Origin: Chryseobacterium sp. S0630
GTDB lineage: Bacteria > Bacteroidota > Bacteroidia > Flavobacteriales > Weeksellaceae
Length of the DNA: 38,333 nt
Direction: 5' to 3'
NCBI RefSeq assembly: GCF_024158915.1
Contig: NZ_JAMZGF010000054.1
Span: forward strand, 1 to 38,333
Of this stretch, positions 1-7,029 are shown piece after piece. The position numbers were made by a program, and so were the translations under genes. Numbering within the stretch: the stretch's first letter is position 1; every line of letters begins with the position of its first letter. The notes under the pieces were generated by a model that searched no databases, had not been told where the DNA came from, and saw only the letters and a list, made by a program, of their open reading frames with translations.

Positions 1-78
1 AGTTTAAAAAATCTTTGATTTTTATCTTTTAAATTTTTAAAATGCTTGAGAATAAACAGTACATTACTTTAAACATAC

Positions 79-113
79 ACATCTGTGAAAATCTGTGTCA
101 TCTGTGGGAAAAA
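79..113 (-). repeat. Interspersed CCCACAGAT repeat, copy 1
   Basis: Read on the minus strand this is a run of T, then CCCACAGAT, a short GACACAG block and TTTTCACAGATGT. Related copies lie at 17570-17608, 17711-17752 and 25377-25402. It is non-coding and lies upstream of the GNAT gene. The family is recognised only from these internal copies; its function is unknown. Confidence 0.7.
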
Positions 114-175
114 TAAATCTTCTATAATTTAATTTTTAAAGATAAGGACACTAGGTAAATAGCTTAAATAAATTC

Positions 176-183
176 TATATTTG
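176..183 (+). promoter_or_regulatory. -7 box of the GNAT gene (TATATTTG)
   Basis: A perfect match to the Bacteroidota sigma-A -7 element TAnnTTTG, 27 nt before the ATG at 211. The TTG at 181 that could open a longer frame lies inside this box, so it cannot be the start codon if the box is used. No TTG is visible at the usual -33 distance. Confidence 0.55.
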
Positions 184-210
184 AAAATCAACCAACACCT
201 ATCTCACACC

Positions 211-699
211 ATGAAAGATATTCAATATGACATCAAACTCAGGCCGACTGTAGTGGACGATTTAGAAACTCTTTTTCAGTTTCAGCTTGATGATGAAGCC
301 AATCATCTGGCAGCATTTACATCAAAAGATTCTGCGAATAAAAAAGCCTATATCGCCAAGTTCACCAAGTTACTGGCTGATCCCACCATTAACAACCAAA
401 CGATCATTGCCGGTACAGTGATTGTTGGAAGTATTGCCAAGTTCATCATGGAAGGTGATGCAGAAATCACCTATTGGATTGATAAAAATTTCTGGGGAAA
501 AGGTATTGCTACAAACGCTTTGAAAGATTTTCTTGTCCTGGAAACCACAAGACCTCTTTTTGGGCGGGTTGCTTTTGATAATCTGGGCTCACAAAAGGTT
601 CTGAAAAAATGTGGCTTTGTAAAAATCGGGACCGATAAAGGGTTTGCCAATGCCAGACAAACGGAGATTGAGGAGTTTATTTACAGACTTGATGATTAA
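211..699 (+). CDS. GNAT family N-acetyltransferase
   Basis: A 162-aa protein with the GNAT fold. GNAT enzymes move an acetyl group from acetyl-CoA to an amine, and this substrate cannot be told from the sequence. The beta4/alpha3 acetyl-CoA pyrophosphate-binding motif is seen as WGKGIATNAL in the middle third, after the strand AEITYWID. The region around RVAFDNLGSQKVLKKCGF is the usual C-terminal 'N..S..vl.k.GF' signature. The length is normal for RimJ/RimL-type GNATs, which acetylate protein N-termini, antibiotics or small amines. I choose the ATG at 211 rather than the upstream TTG at 181, because the latter falls inside a -7 promoter box. The gene stands alone, with a DUF1737 gene 73 nt downstream on the same strand. 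The family call is secure; the substrate is unknown. Confidence 0.85.
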   Translation: MKDIQYDIKLRPTVVDDLETLFQFQLDDEANHLAAFTSKDSANKKAYIAKFTKLLADPTINNQTIIAGTVIVGSIAKFIMEGDAEITYWIDKNFWGKGIATNALKDFLVLETTRPLFGRVAFDNLGSQKVLKKCGFVKIGTDKGFANARQTEIEEFIYRLDD

Positions 700-772
700 G
701 AGAAAATGATATTCGTCTGCATAGGCTATGAACGAATTATTTGTATCTTCGAGAAAACTAAAATCTATCATC

Positions 773-913
773 ATGAATTACAAAGTACTCTCCAATTTTA
801 TTTTAGAAAATTTAGAACAGGAAGTTAACGATTACATCCTCCGTGGCTGGAAACCTCAAGGCGGAATATTCGTTAATGCCTCAGGATTCTACCAGGCAAT
901 ATCTAAAGTATAG
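773..913 (+). CDS. DUF1737-type small protein
   Basis: A 46-aa protein beginning MNYKVLSNF, with the sequence EQEVNDYILRGWKPQGG and ending FYQAISK. This is the layout of DUF1737 proteins: a short helix followed by 'GW.p.GG' and a strand. The function of the family is not known. An in-frame ATG at 728 would add 15 residues, but the -7-like sequence TATCTTCG at 744-751 lies between the two ATGs, so I prefer 773. The gene lies just outside the left end of the accessory island and has normal base composition, so it probably belongs to the chromosome rather than to the island. Confidence 0.65.
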   Translation: MNYKVLSNFILENLEQEVNDYILRGWKPQGGIFVNASGFYQAISKV

Positions 914-993
914 TACACCTTTATCATCTTGCTGCTGAGGATTAACTGTCCATGACTGTAATTAAAAATCAAACTCCAGGCTTCTCTTTTCGG

Positions 994-1006
994 GGAGTTG
1001 GAGGGA
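994..1006 (+). repeat. Outer 13-bp direct repeat, left (candidate att)
   Basis: GGAGTTGGAGGGA occurs here and again at 6768-6780, in the same orientation, just outside the AT-rich island. The left copy overlaps a hairpin (AACTCC at 972-977 with GGAGTT at 994-999), so part of the match could be chance. The right copy equals the 3' end of a tRNA-like T arm plus acceptor strand read on the minus strand, a common target of tyrosine recombinases. Confidence 0.45.
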
Positions 1007-1107
1007 CTAAGTTTTTAAATCTGTTAAAATCTTGATTAATTTATAAATGCTTTGTACAAAGGCTTTTTAAGATTGTTTAATTAAATTGAATTTATTGAAA
1101 TTAAACT

Positions 1108-1130
1108 ATATTTGAATTTTTTGGGTACAA
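1108..1130 (+). repeat. Inner 23-bp direct repeat, left (candidate integrase arm site)
   Basis: This 23-bp segment ends in TTTGGGTACAA and matches 6677-6699 at 19 of 23 positions, including the whole final 11 bp. It sits 25 bp before the integrase-remnant start codon, where arm-type sites of Bacteroidota tyrosine recombinases would be expected. Having one copy at each end, both inside the outer repeats, supports reading the segment as the two ends of an integrated element. Confidence 0.55.
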
Positions 1131-1155
1131 CTTAAATTTTTTAATCATTTTAATT

Positions 1156-1452
1156 ATGGCATCAGTAAGTTTTTTTATTAGAGGAAAGGTAGCGGATAAG
1201 GAAAGTACAATTTGGGCAAAATTTAGAGACAGGGATATTGATATACGTGTTCCCGTTCCTTATTTGAGTTGTAAACCAAAAGAATGGAAAGACGGAAAGT
1301 GTAAAATGCCATCCAAAAAAATGCACAAAGATGATACTGAAACTATAAACACTCGTCTTTCACAATTAGAAGCTAATATTATTTCAAGTTATATAAACCG
1401 GGCATCAACTGTTTATTCTGTACTGTATTTGAAATTGTCAGATTTCTGTTAA
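1156..1452 (+). pseudogene. Tyrosine recombinase (integrase) remnant, N-terminal arm-binding domain only
   Basis: The 98-aa frame begins MASVSFFIRGK and contains STIWAKFRDRDIDIRVPVPYL, then INTRLSQLEANI. This is the N-terminal arm-type DNA-binding region of Bacteroidota site-specific integrases, which normally run to roughly 400 aa. The SAM-like core-binding domain and the catalytic R...HxxR...Y domain are absent, and the following 268 bases hold no frame that restores them. The last 15 or so residues (STVYSVLYLKLSDFC) do not look like the family, so the gene was probably broken near position 1405. It can no longer catalyse recombination, so the island is likely immobile unless served in trans. 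Its place just inside the left repeats is typical for an integrase at the edge of an island. Confidence 0.7.
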
Positions 1453-1720
1453 CAGAATAAAAGCAGACGCTTTATATTTTTTCGATAAAATTCAGCTACG
1501 AAGATATGAAATTTTGTAATTGTATATGGTAGTTTGATTCTTTCTTTATCAATACTCTATAAGATATTAAAACAGTTAAAAGAAAAATTGTTAATATTTG
1601 TATTCCCAATTACCCCAAACTATTACACTATATTTTACAGTTTCTATTAAAATTGATTTGAACTAATTTATAATAGCATCTTATTTATTATATTTATTAG
1701 TAAAATCATTATTATATAAT
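1453..1720. other. AT-rich spacer between integrase remnant and DUF4238 gene
   Basis: No convincing gene. A short frame shifted by one (about 1449-1518) could be decayed integrase sequence. TATATTTA at 1689-1696 is a 7-of-8 match to the -7 consensus, 24 nt before the DUF4238 start codon, and is the best candidate promoter for the downstream genes. Confidence 0.4.
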
Positions 1721-2803
1721 ATGAAAAAACATCAACATTTTATTCCTAGGACATATTTGAAATACTTTAAAAATTCTCCTGACTCCGAATTAATTAATGC
1801 TTTTAATAAAGAAAATAATGTTTACAAAGATATTGGCTTGAAAGACGTATGTGTTGAAAAAAACTTTTATACACTTAAACATTTGAAAGGAGAAGATAGC
1901 CTTGTAATTGAAGAATATTTTGATAAGGAAATAGAGCGAAAATTTGATAAAATTTATAATCTTTTAATTACACAAAAATTAAGAACTGTAGATATTGAAC
2001 AGAAATTAGATATTTTAAAAGTTACATTAAGTATGTATTTTCGGACTCCTAAGAAATTAAATGAGTTTATATCAAATACGGATAAATTAATTGACGAGTG
2101 GTTAAACGATCAAGATATTCAAGACGTCAATTTTTTTGGCTTTAAAATTAATCTTCAAGGCAAAACAAAAAAGAATATACAAAATGAGTTGCGAGAACAT
2201 TTAAGACCAAATTATTTAAGTATCCAGCTTCAGTTGTTTGAAGATTTTGTTAACTTTAAAATAAATGATGGGTTAACGGTTATAGAAAATACGGGTGAAT
2301 ATGATTTTTTCACAGGAGATAATCCTGTTAATCTTTTGAATAAAAATGATATATCAACTGATTTGTATAATGTAGAAAATTCCATTTATATTCCTTTAAA
2401 TCCTAAATTCTATCTTTTTATAGCACCACCAAAACTTGAAAAGAGTGGGAGTGATATTTTTTACCAAAAAGATAATTTTCTTTTGTCTCATATGGTGAAT
2501 GCATGTACTTTTGAAAATTCTGAGAAATGGATATTAGGAAAAGGTGTGAGTTTAAAAAAATCTTTGGAAAAATATTTTGAATTAGATAATAATTACGATC
2601 CAAATCATCCTATTTTAGATGATATGAAAATAAAAATAGTTTTAATGACGAATGTCTTAGAAGCTAGTAAAAAGGGATTTTCAACTGCAAATCTTGAATT
2701 AGTCAATTCGTTGAAAGAACTTAAAAATTGGAATAAATTTTCGGAACATATTGATCTAATTGAGTTGGTAAATACTTTCAAAAAATATGGTATCATTATA
2801 TAA
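1721..2803 (+). CDS. DUF4238 domain-containing protein (candidate first gene of defence operon)
   Basis: A 360-aa soluble protein without a signal peptide or membrane segment. It opens with KKHQHFIPRTYLKYF (residues 2-16), the H-x-H-x-x-P-x-x-Y-L-x-x-F signature of DUF4238. It also shows EKNFYTL near 46-52, FRTP at 107-110 and FTGDNPV at 197-203, the 'D-N-P-V' block of the family. The biochemical role of DUF4238 is not established; conserved His, Asp and Asn are compatible with an enzyme, but that is inference. The gene lies 47 nt upstream of an ATPase and HNH nuclease pair on the same strand and shares their extreme AT bias. It could be a sensor, regulator or extra effector of that pair. A perfect -7 box between it and the ATPase means it may also be transcribed separately. 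Family call good, functional link tentative. Confidence 0.7.
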   Translation: MKKHQHFIPRTYLKYFKNSPDSELINAFNKENNVYKDIGLKDVCVEKNFYTLKHLKGEDSLVIEEYFDKEIERKFDKIYNLLITQKLRTVDIEQKLDILKVTLSMYFRTPKKLNEFISNTDKLIDEWLNDQDIQDVNFFGFKINLQGKTKKNIQNELREHLRPNYLSIQLQLFEDFVNFKINDGLTVIENTGEYDFFTGDNPVNLLNKNDISTDLYNVENSIYIPLNPKFYLFIAPPKLEKSGSDIFYQKDNFLLSHMVNACTFENSEKWILGKGVSLKKSLEKYFELDNNYDPNHPILDDMKIKIVLMTNVLEASKKGFSTANLELVNSLKELKNWNKFSEHIDLIELVNTFKKYGIII

Positions 2804-2820
2804 AATGAGAATCTATTTGT

Positions 2821-2828
2821 TAGATTTG
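2821..2828 (+). promoter_or_regulatory. Possible internal -7 box (TAGATTTG) before the ATPase gene
   Basis: A perfect TAnnTTTG match 22 nt before the ATPase start. No TTG lies at the usual -33 distance, and AT-rich DNA yields such matches by chance, so it is only a candidate for separate transcription of the ATPase-HNH pair. Confidence 0.3.
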
Positions 2829-2850
2829 TTACTATTATTAAACTAAAACC

Positions 2851-5316
2851 ATGAATTTTAAAATTATAGCTATACGCCCTTTAGATGGGTGTCATACAAA
2901 TGTACTTAATAATTTATCTGTAAATCAATTTTATTTTTTCAGTAACAATTATAAACCTACTGTTGATAATAACTATGTTGAAAAAATTGAGAATAAATCT
3001 CTTCCAAAAAATTTTTTTTATAATCCTATTGTGAATTCTAAATCAAGTTTAGAATTTATAAATATACAGGCTATAGTTGGAAAAAATGGGGAAGGAAAGA
3101 GTAGCCTAGTTGAGCTTTTAATAAGAATATTAAATAATTTTTTTAAAGAGTATAGTAATGCAAGCTTTTCAAGTAATTTAATATTTGCGCAAGGTGTGCA
3201 TTCGGATTTATTTTTTGAAAAGGATAATAAAATATTTAAACTAACAGTTGATTCTAGAAAAATACTATCTATTAAAGGAAGCTTTAATATAGGCATACAG
3301 TTTTACGAAGAAGAAAAGCTTAAATATGATTCTACTAGAAAAAATAAAAAAAATGATGAAATCAATGATTTGAGAGATTTTTTTTTCAATATGTATATAA
3401 ACTATTCGATCTATGGTTTGGACTCAAAAGAATATAAAATTGAAAATGAATATATCAAAGACGATGTTTTTGAATTTGAAAATTATGGAAGAGACTCATG
3501 GTTAACAAGAATTTTCCATAAAAATGATGGTTATCAAACACCTATTGTAATTCATCCTTTTAGAAGCCAAGGTCAGATTAATGTGAGAAATGAAAAGTAT
3601 CTAATGGAGCAACGTTTATTATCATTAATATTTCAGGCGAATAAACCATTCTTTGTAACAGATGATTTGACTGTTAATAACATGACATTATCTCTTAAAG
3701 AAAATGTTTTTTTATCTTTTATTAAAGAATATATTGAAGAGAGCAAAAATGTTGATCAATTTCATCATGTTGAATCGTCCTTAGCTAAAAGTTTTAATAC
3801 TGATGAGTATGAAGTTATAGAGAAAAAAATTAATGAATATTATGATTTTTTACGAAATAATTTATCATTACTTACAATTTTTCATCAGATGTTTTATGAA
3901 CTGGAAATTGATAATCATTCTTCTAAATCTGATCTTAGAAAAATAAATCTGATACTTTTTTCGCAATATTTTGCTAATCCAAAATTTCCAATTGATGATG
4001 AAGATTATTACAATATATTAGATAGAATTACTGATGACGAAGCAAGTGATTATAATGATGAAATTATGCTTAAAATTCGTTATATATTAAATCACACAGA
4101 AAAATTTAGTTATCGAACTTATAATTTATTTCAAATTTTCACTATTTATTATAATTTCTGGGCTAATCATTTTAAATTGCGTAACTATTTTGAAGATGAA
4201 TTCTATGCTAATAATTTACAAGTTAATTTATTTCATTACTGTATTATTAAAAGCTATAAAACTATAAAATATCCTCAATATAAGAATAGTAACAGTGAAA
4301 ATATTAATACAATAGAATCTTTTAGTCATGGCTTTAAATTGGATGAGCGTATTTATAGTTTGCATTCAGGATTTTTAGAAGATCTAATTAAAGACCAGTC
4401 TCATATTTCTTTGAAGCTTAGGCAGTGTATCGTTTTGTTAAGATTATGTTTAGACAATAAAAAGAATAAGTTGGTTTCATTCTATAGTAAATATTTTGAA
4501 GGCAAAAAAGATTTAGATGTGACTATTTTAAATAATTTAATTGATGAAATTTCTTTAAAATATGATATAGAAAGAGTTCTTTTATTACCACCTCGTATAT
4601 TTGATTTAGAAATTTATTTAAAGTCTCAAATTACAAATGATGGTGATATTTTAATTAGAAAAATTAGTTCTGGTGAATATCAAAAAAATGCAGTTATAAG
4701 TTCTGTGATTTATCATTTGAAAAATCTAGATTCGGTTAATTTTAGAAGTAGTGATTTAGTAAATCCCGAGTCCATTTATAATTTTGAAGACATAAATATT
4801 ATTTTTGATGAAATAGAGCTTTATTTTCATCCCGATTTTCAACGAACTTTTATTAAAGAATTAATCAGTCGATTAAAAGATGTTGAATTCACTAAAATAA
4901 AATCTATAAATTTTCTATTTATAACTCATTCTCCATTTATATTATCTGATATTCCTAAAGTAAATGTATTGTTTCTTAAAAAGGGGAAGCCTGATTTTCC
5001 TATGCAAGAAGATACTTTCGGTGCAAATATACATACTCTATTGCAGCACGGCTTTTTCCTTAATGCTGTGCCTATAGGTGACTTTGCTAAGGATAAAATA
5101 AATGAAATATTTTCAAGATTACATAATGGTAAGATAACTGACGAGTTTGGGGAGGATTTGCTTAAATCAATAATGTTAGTTAGTGAACCATTTATAAAAA
5201 CTCAACTACTTAAACATTATAATGAATTAAATCCAGATATTAAAGCTTTAAAAGAACAAGTTGATTTTTTAACTAAAGAATTATTGCAAATAAAAAAAGA
5301 CAATGATAAGAATTAA
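2851..5316 (+). CDS. SMC/OLD-like AAA ATPase, PtuA-like (defence)
   Basis: An 821-aa ATPase of the ABC/SMC-like class. Walker A is GKNGEGKSS (77-85), the signature motif ISSGEYQ (605-611), Walker B NIIFDEIELYFHP with D653-E654, and the switch His is in FITHSP (H693). The ~520 residues between Walker A and signature are mostly helical, rich in Asn, Lys, Tyr and Phe, with no recognised domain. The C-terminus ends in a short charged helix (EQVDFLTKELLQIKKDN) that could be a coiled coil. Pairing with an HNH nuclease gene that starts 14 nt before its stop codon is the hallmark of Septu (PtuA-PtuB) and of PtuAB effectors in some retrons. Those ATPases are usually clearly shorter, so the long insert is unusual. 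Proposed role: senses infection through ATP-dependent conformational change and controls the nuclease. ATPase class certain, Septu relation inferred. Confidence 0.8.
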   Translation: MNFKIIAIRPLDGCHTNVLNNLSVNQFYFFSNNYKPTVDNNYVEKIENKSLPKNFFYNPIVNSKSSLEFINIQAIVGKNGEGKSSLVELLIRILNNFFKEYSNASFSSNLIFAQGVHSDLFFEKDNKIFKLTVDSRKILSIKGSFNIGIQFYEEEKLKYDSTRKNKKNDEINDLRDFFFNMYINYSIYGLDSKEYKIENEYIKDDVFEFENYGRDSWLTRIFHKNDGYQTPIVIHPFRSQGQINVRNEKYLMEQRLLSLIFQANKPFFVTDDLTVNNMTLSLKENVFLSFIKEYIEESKNVDQFHHVESSLAKSFNTDEYEVIEKKINEYYDFLRNNLSLLTIFHQMFYELEIDNHSSKSDLRKINLILFSQYFANPKFPIDDEDYYNILDRITDDEASDYNDEIMLKIRYILNHTEKFSYRTYNLFQIFTIYYNFWANHFKLRNYFEDEFYANNLQVNLFHYCIIKSYKTIKYPQYKNSNSENINTIESFSHGFKLDERIYSLHSGFLEDLIKDQSHISLKLRQCIVLLRLCLDNKKNKLVSFYSKYFEGKKDLDVTILNNLIDEISLKYDIERVLLLPPRIFDLEIYLKSQITNDGDILIRKISSGEYQKNAVISSVIYHLKNLDSVNFRSSDLVNPESIYNFEDINIIFDEIELYFHPDFQRTFIKELISRLKDVEFTKIKSINFLFITHSPFILSDIPKVNVLFLKKGKPDFPMQEDTFGANIHTLLQHGFFLNAVPIGDFAKDKINEIFSRLHNGKITDEFGEDLLKSIMLVSEPFIKTQLLKHYNELNPDIKALKEQVDFLTKELLQIKKDNDKN

Positions 5317-6343
5317 TAATCCAAATATTGAAGATATTAAAAATATATATTTTGATCATCTATCTCAATGGTTTAAACTAAATCTAAAGCATGATAAACT
5401 AGAGAAGGAAATTAATAATACCAACTTATTACCACGATATCGTGAAATGGTGGAATATTATAAAAATAATTTTCAAGATATTATTACTAGCCAATTTTTA
5501 AGTTTGGAAAATTGTGATAATAAATTTAAAGATGTTTTTAGAACTGAGTATGATGAATATCTAGCGATTATAAATAGAAAAGAAAAAAAGAAAACTTCTT
5601 TTGGATATTTTAAATGGCGAATGGTGGAGTATTATAAACAGTTTTTTGATAATGAAGTAAAGAATGATCAAAATTATAAAAAGTATTCTTATGGAAGATG
5701 GCTAACAAAAATATTGGATATTAAAGTTTGTCCTTATTGTAATCATAATTATGTTTTTACAGTTAATCATGAATACAAGTCTAAGATTAAAGATGAAAAA
5801 AATAATATTTTTACACGACCTCAATTGGATCATTTTTATTCTAAAAGGAATCATCCATTACTTTCTTTATCTTTTTATAATTTAGTTCCTAGTTGCTCTG
5901 TCTGTAACTCTATTAAAAGGGATAATAAAATTACTTTCTCTCCTTATGATATCACTAATAGAGAGTTGTACCGAATATCCGTGTTTTCTAAGGATGGTAA
6001 AAAGATAGATTCTAAATGGGTTACTGAAAAAAATGAAATAAAGATTAAAATAAATTGTGTTCTTGATAATAAAGAGATTGAACATGATGAAAATTGTAAT
6101 ATAGAAAAATTAGGATTAAATAAAATATATGAAGAACATGTCGATTATGTAGGAGAGATCATTGATAAAGTACAAGCTTATAATAATGATTATTATAATG
6201 CTCTTGTTGATGGATTTACAGGTTTGGGAAAAACACCTCAACAAATAGATACAATAATTTGGAATGCGTATTTAGATGAAAATGAACGGCGACCGATGTC
6301 AAAGTTAACAACAGATATTTTAAAGCAATTTAAGATAAAATAG
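5303..6343 (+). CDS. HNH endonuclease, PtuB-like (defence effector)
   Basis: A 346-aa protein with a zinc-ribbon HNH nuclease centre: C143-P-Y-C146, then QLDHFYSK with D176-H177, N193 in FYNLVPSC, and C198-S-V-C201-N. The four cysteines would hold the structural zinc; H177 and N193 are the expected catalytic and metal-site residues. The start ATG lies 14 nt inside the end of the ATPase gene in another frame, so translation is probably coupled and the products act in a fixed ratio. The N-terminal ~140 residues are helical and may bind the ATPase; the C-terminal ~130 have no recognised domain. Known PtuB proteins carry the same CxxC...DH...CxxC layout and degrade nucleic acid when activated by PtuA. 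Whether the target here is DNA or RNA cannot be told. A hairpin terminator follows. Confidence 0.82.
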   Translation: MIRINNPNIEDIKNIYFDHLSQWFKLNLKHDKLEKEINNTNLLPRYREMVEYYKNNFQDIITSQFLSLENCDNKFKDVFRTEYDEYLAIINRKEKKKTSFGYFKWRMVEYYKQFFDNEVKNDQNYKKYSYGRWLTKILDIKVCPYCNHNYVFTVNHEYKSKIKDEKNNIFTRPQLDHFYSKRNHPLLSLSFYNLVPSCSVCNSIKRDNKITFSPYDITNRELYRISVFSKDGKKIDSKWVTEKNEIKIKINCVLDNKEIEHDENCNIEKLGLNKIYEEHVDYVGEIIDKVQAYNNDYYNALVDGFTGLGKTPQQIDTIIWNAYLDENERRPMSKLTTDILKQFKIK

Positions 6344-6411
6344 TGCAATAAATTTTAATAGTGTGGTAAATTGTTAAATTTGAATAGGGATTTAAACCCA
6401 CTATCTACTAT

Positions 6412-6446
6412 ACTCAAAAAGGTATACCCGTTTGAGTGTTTTTTAT
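6412..6446 (+). terminator. Rho-independent terminator after the ATPase-HNH genes
   Basis: ACTCAAA (6412-6418) pairs with TTTGAGT (6431-6437), followed by GTTTTTTATT. The loop contains the small palindrome GGTATACC. It lies about 70 nt after the HNH stop codon and closes the island operon. Confidence 0.7.
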
Positions 6447-6676
6447 TATACCCCATATGTTTAGATTTGAAATTTTAAACTTATTTTAGGCTTTTTGACA
6501 CGTTTTGAAACGATAAAAATATTTTTAAAAGTATTGATTTTTCAAGTAAAACTATTTGGCATACTTGTGTTTATGGTCTTATTTAAGTATATTTGTTTAG
6601 TGAACTAAGTATGGTTTAGTACTATAAATTCTACTGTAAAGTAGATTTAGTTAAATTCAAACAGATTCAAAAAAGC
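6447..6676. other. Non-coding AT-rich right end of the island
   Basis: No credible gene on either strand. The stretch has short dyads, for example CGTTTTGAAACG near 6500 and TCTACT-GTAA-AGTAGA near 6631, and several TTTAGT repeats around 6597-6655. It could carry recombination-protein sites or be decayed mobile DNA; nothing more can be supported. Confidence 0.4.
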
Positions 6677-6699
6677 ATATTTCAAAAGTTTGGGTACAA
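6677..6699 (+). repeat. Inner 23-bp direct repeat, right
   Basis: Partner of 1108-1130: 19 of 23 positions are identical, and the last 11 (TTTGGGTACAA) are exact. It lies 68 bp inside the outer right repeat, mirroring the left end, where the distance is 101 bp. Confidence 0.55.
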
Positions 6700-6766
6700 A
6701 AACAAAAAAGAGAAAATGTAATTATTTAAAATTCAATAATTTACAAATTCTCTTTAACTTAAAAAG

Positions 6767-6903
6767 TGGAGTTGGAGGGAATCAAATCCTCTTTTGAACT
6801 TTCCTGGAAGAAGGGACTCGAACCCTCGGCAGATCATCAGATCTCCCTCACAAAATATTTCCATTTCTCAGAGTACCTGACTCATAATCAGGTAGCCATA
6901 AAC
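6767..6903. pseudogene. Cluster of degenerate tRNA-like pieces
   Basis: Three pieces are visible. On the minus strand, 6811-6827 is a canonical T arm (stem GAGGG/CCCTT, loop TTCGAGT). Also on the minus strand, 6775-6791 is a second T arm with loop TTTGATT and an A-C mismatch at the loop end, followed by a 7-nt acceptor-like strand and A at 6767. On the plus strand, 6876-6892 is a perfect 5-bp anticodon arm with loop CTCATAA, the textbook tRNA-Met (CAT at 6883-6885), preceded by a shortened CTCA..GAG D-arm remnant. None has a full cloverleaf: 5' acceptor strands and complete D arms are missing. I read them as tRNA debris left by integration or recombination, not as working tRNA genes. Confidence 0.5.
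6768..6780 (+). repeat. Outer 13-bp direct repeat, right (candidate att)
   Basis: Exact copy of GGAGTTGGAGGGA at 994-1006. On the minus strand it forms the 3' side of a T stem plus a 7-nt acceptor strand, ending with A as discriminator (6767-6780). That is the position where tRNA-targeting integrases leave their direct repeat. Confidence 0.45.
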
Positions 6904-7029
6904 TATCCTCTATAAGGAAGTAATATAAAAAACATCCATTTTTAACTGGCCATTATCCATTCAACTTTGCAACAGCAAAAATGATAGATGCCACCTAAAA
7001 ATTTACACTACAATAATTGCGAATGCATA

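Noticed and set aside
1..60. Possible end of another copy of the ~180-bp dispersed repeat
   Set aside because: Only AAAAATCTTTGATTTTT is shared, too short and AT-rich to separate from chance.
1449..1518. Frame-shifted continuation of the integrase
   Set aside because: About 20 codons are open (ADALYFFDKIQLRRYEIL), but the residues do not match integrase core domains, so a simple frameshift cannot be claimed.
1721..6343. Retron interpretation of the ATPase-HNH locus
   Set aside because: Some retrons use PtuAB-type effectors, but no reverse transcriptase gene is present and no msr/msd-like structured RNA was recognised in the flanks.
6767..6903. A functional tRNA gene
   Set aside because: Only separate arms are visible; complete D arms and 5' acceptor strands are missing and pieces lie on opposite strands.
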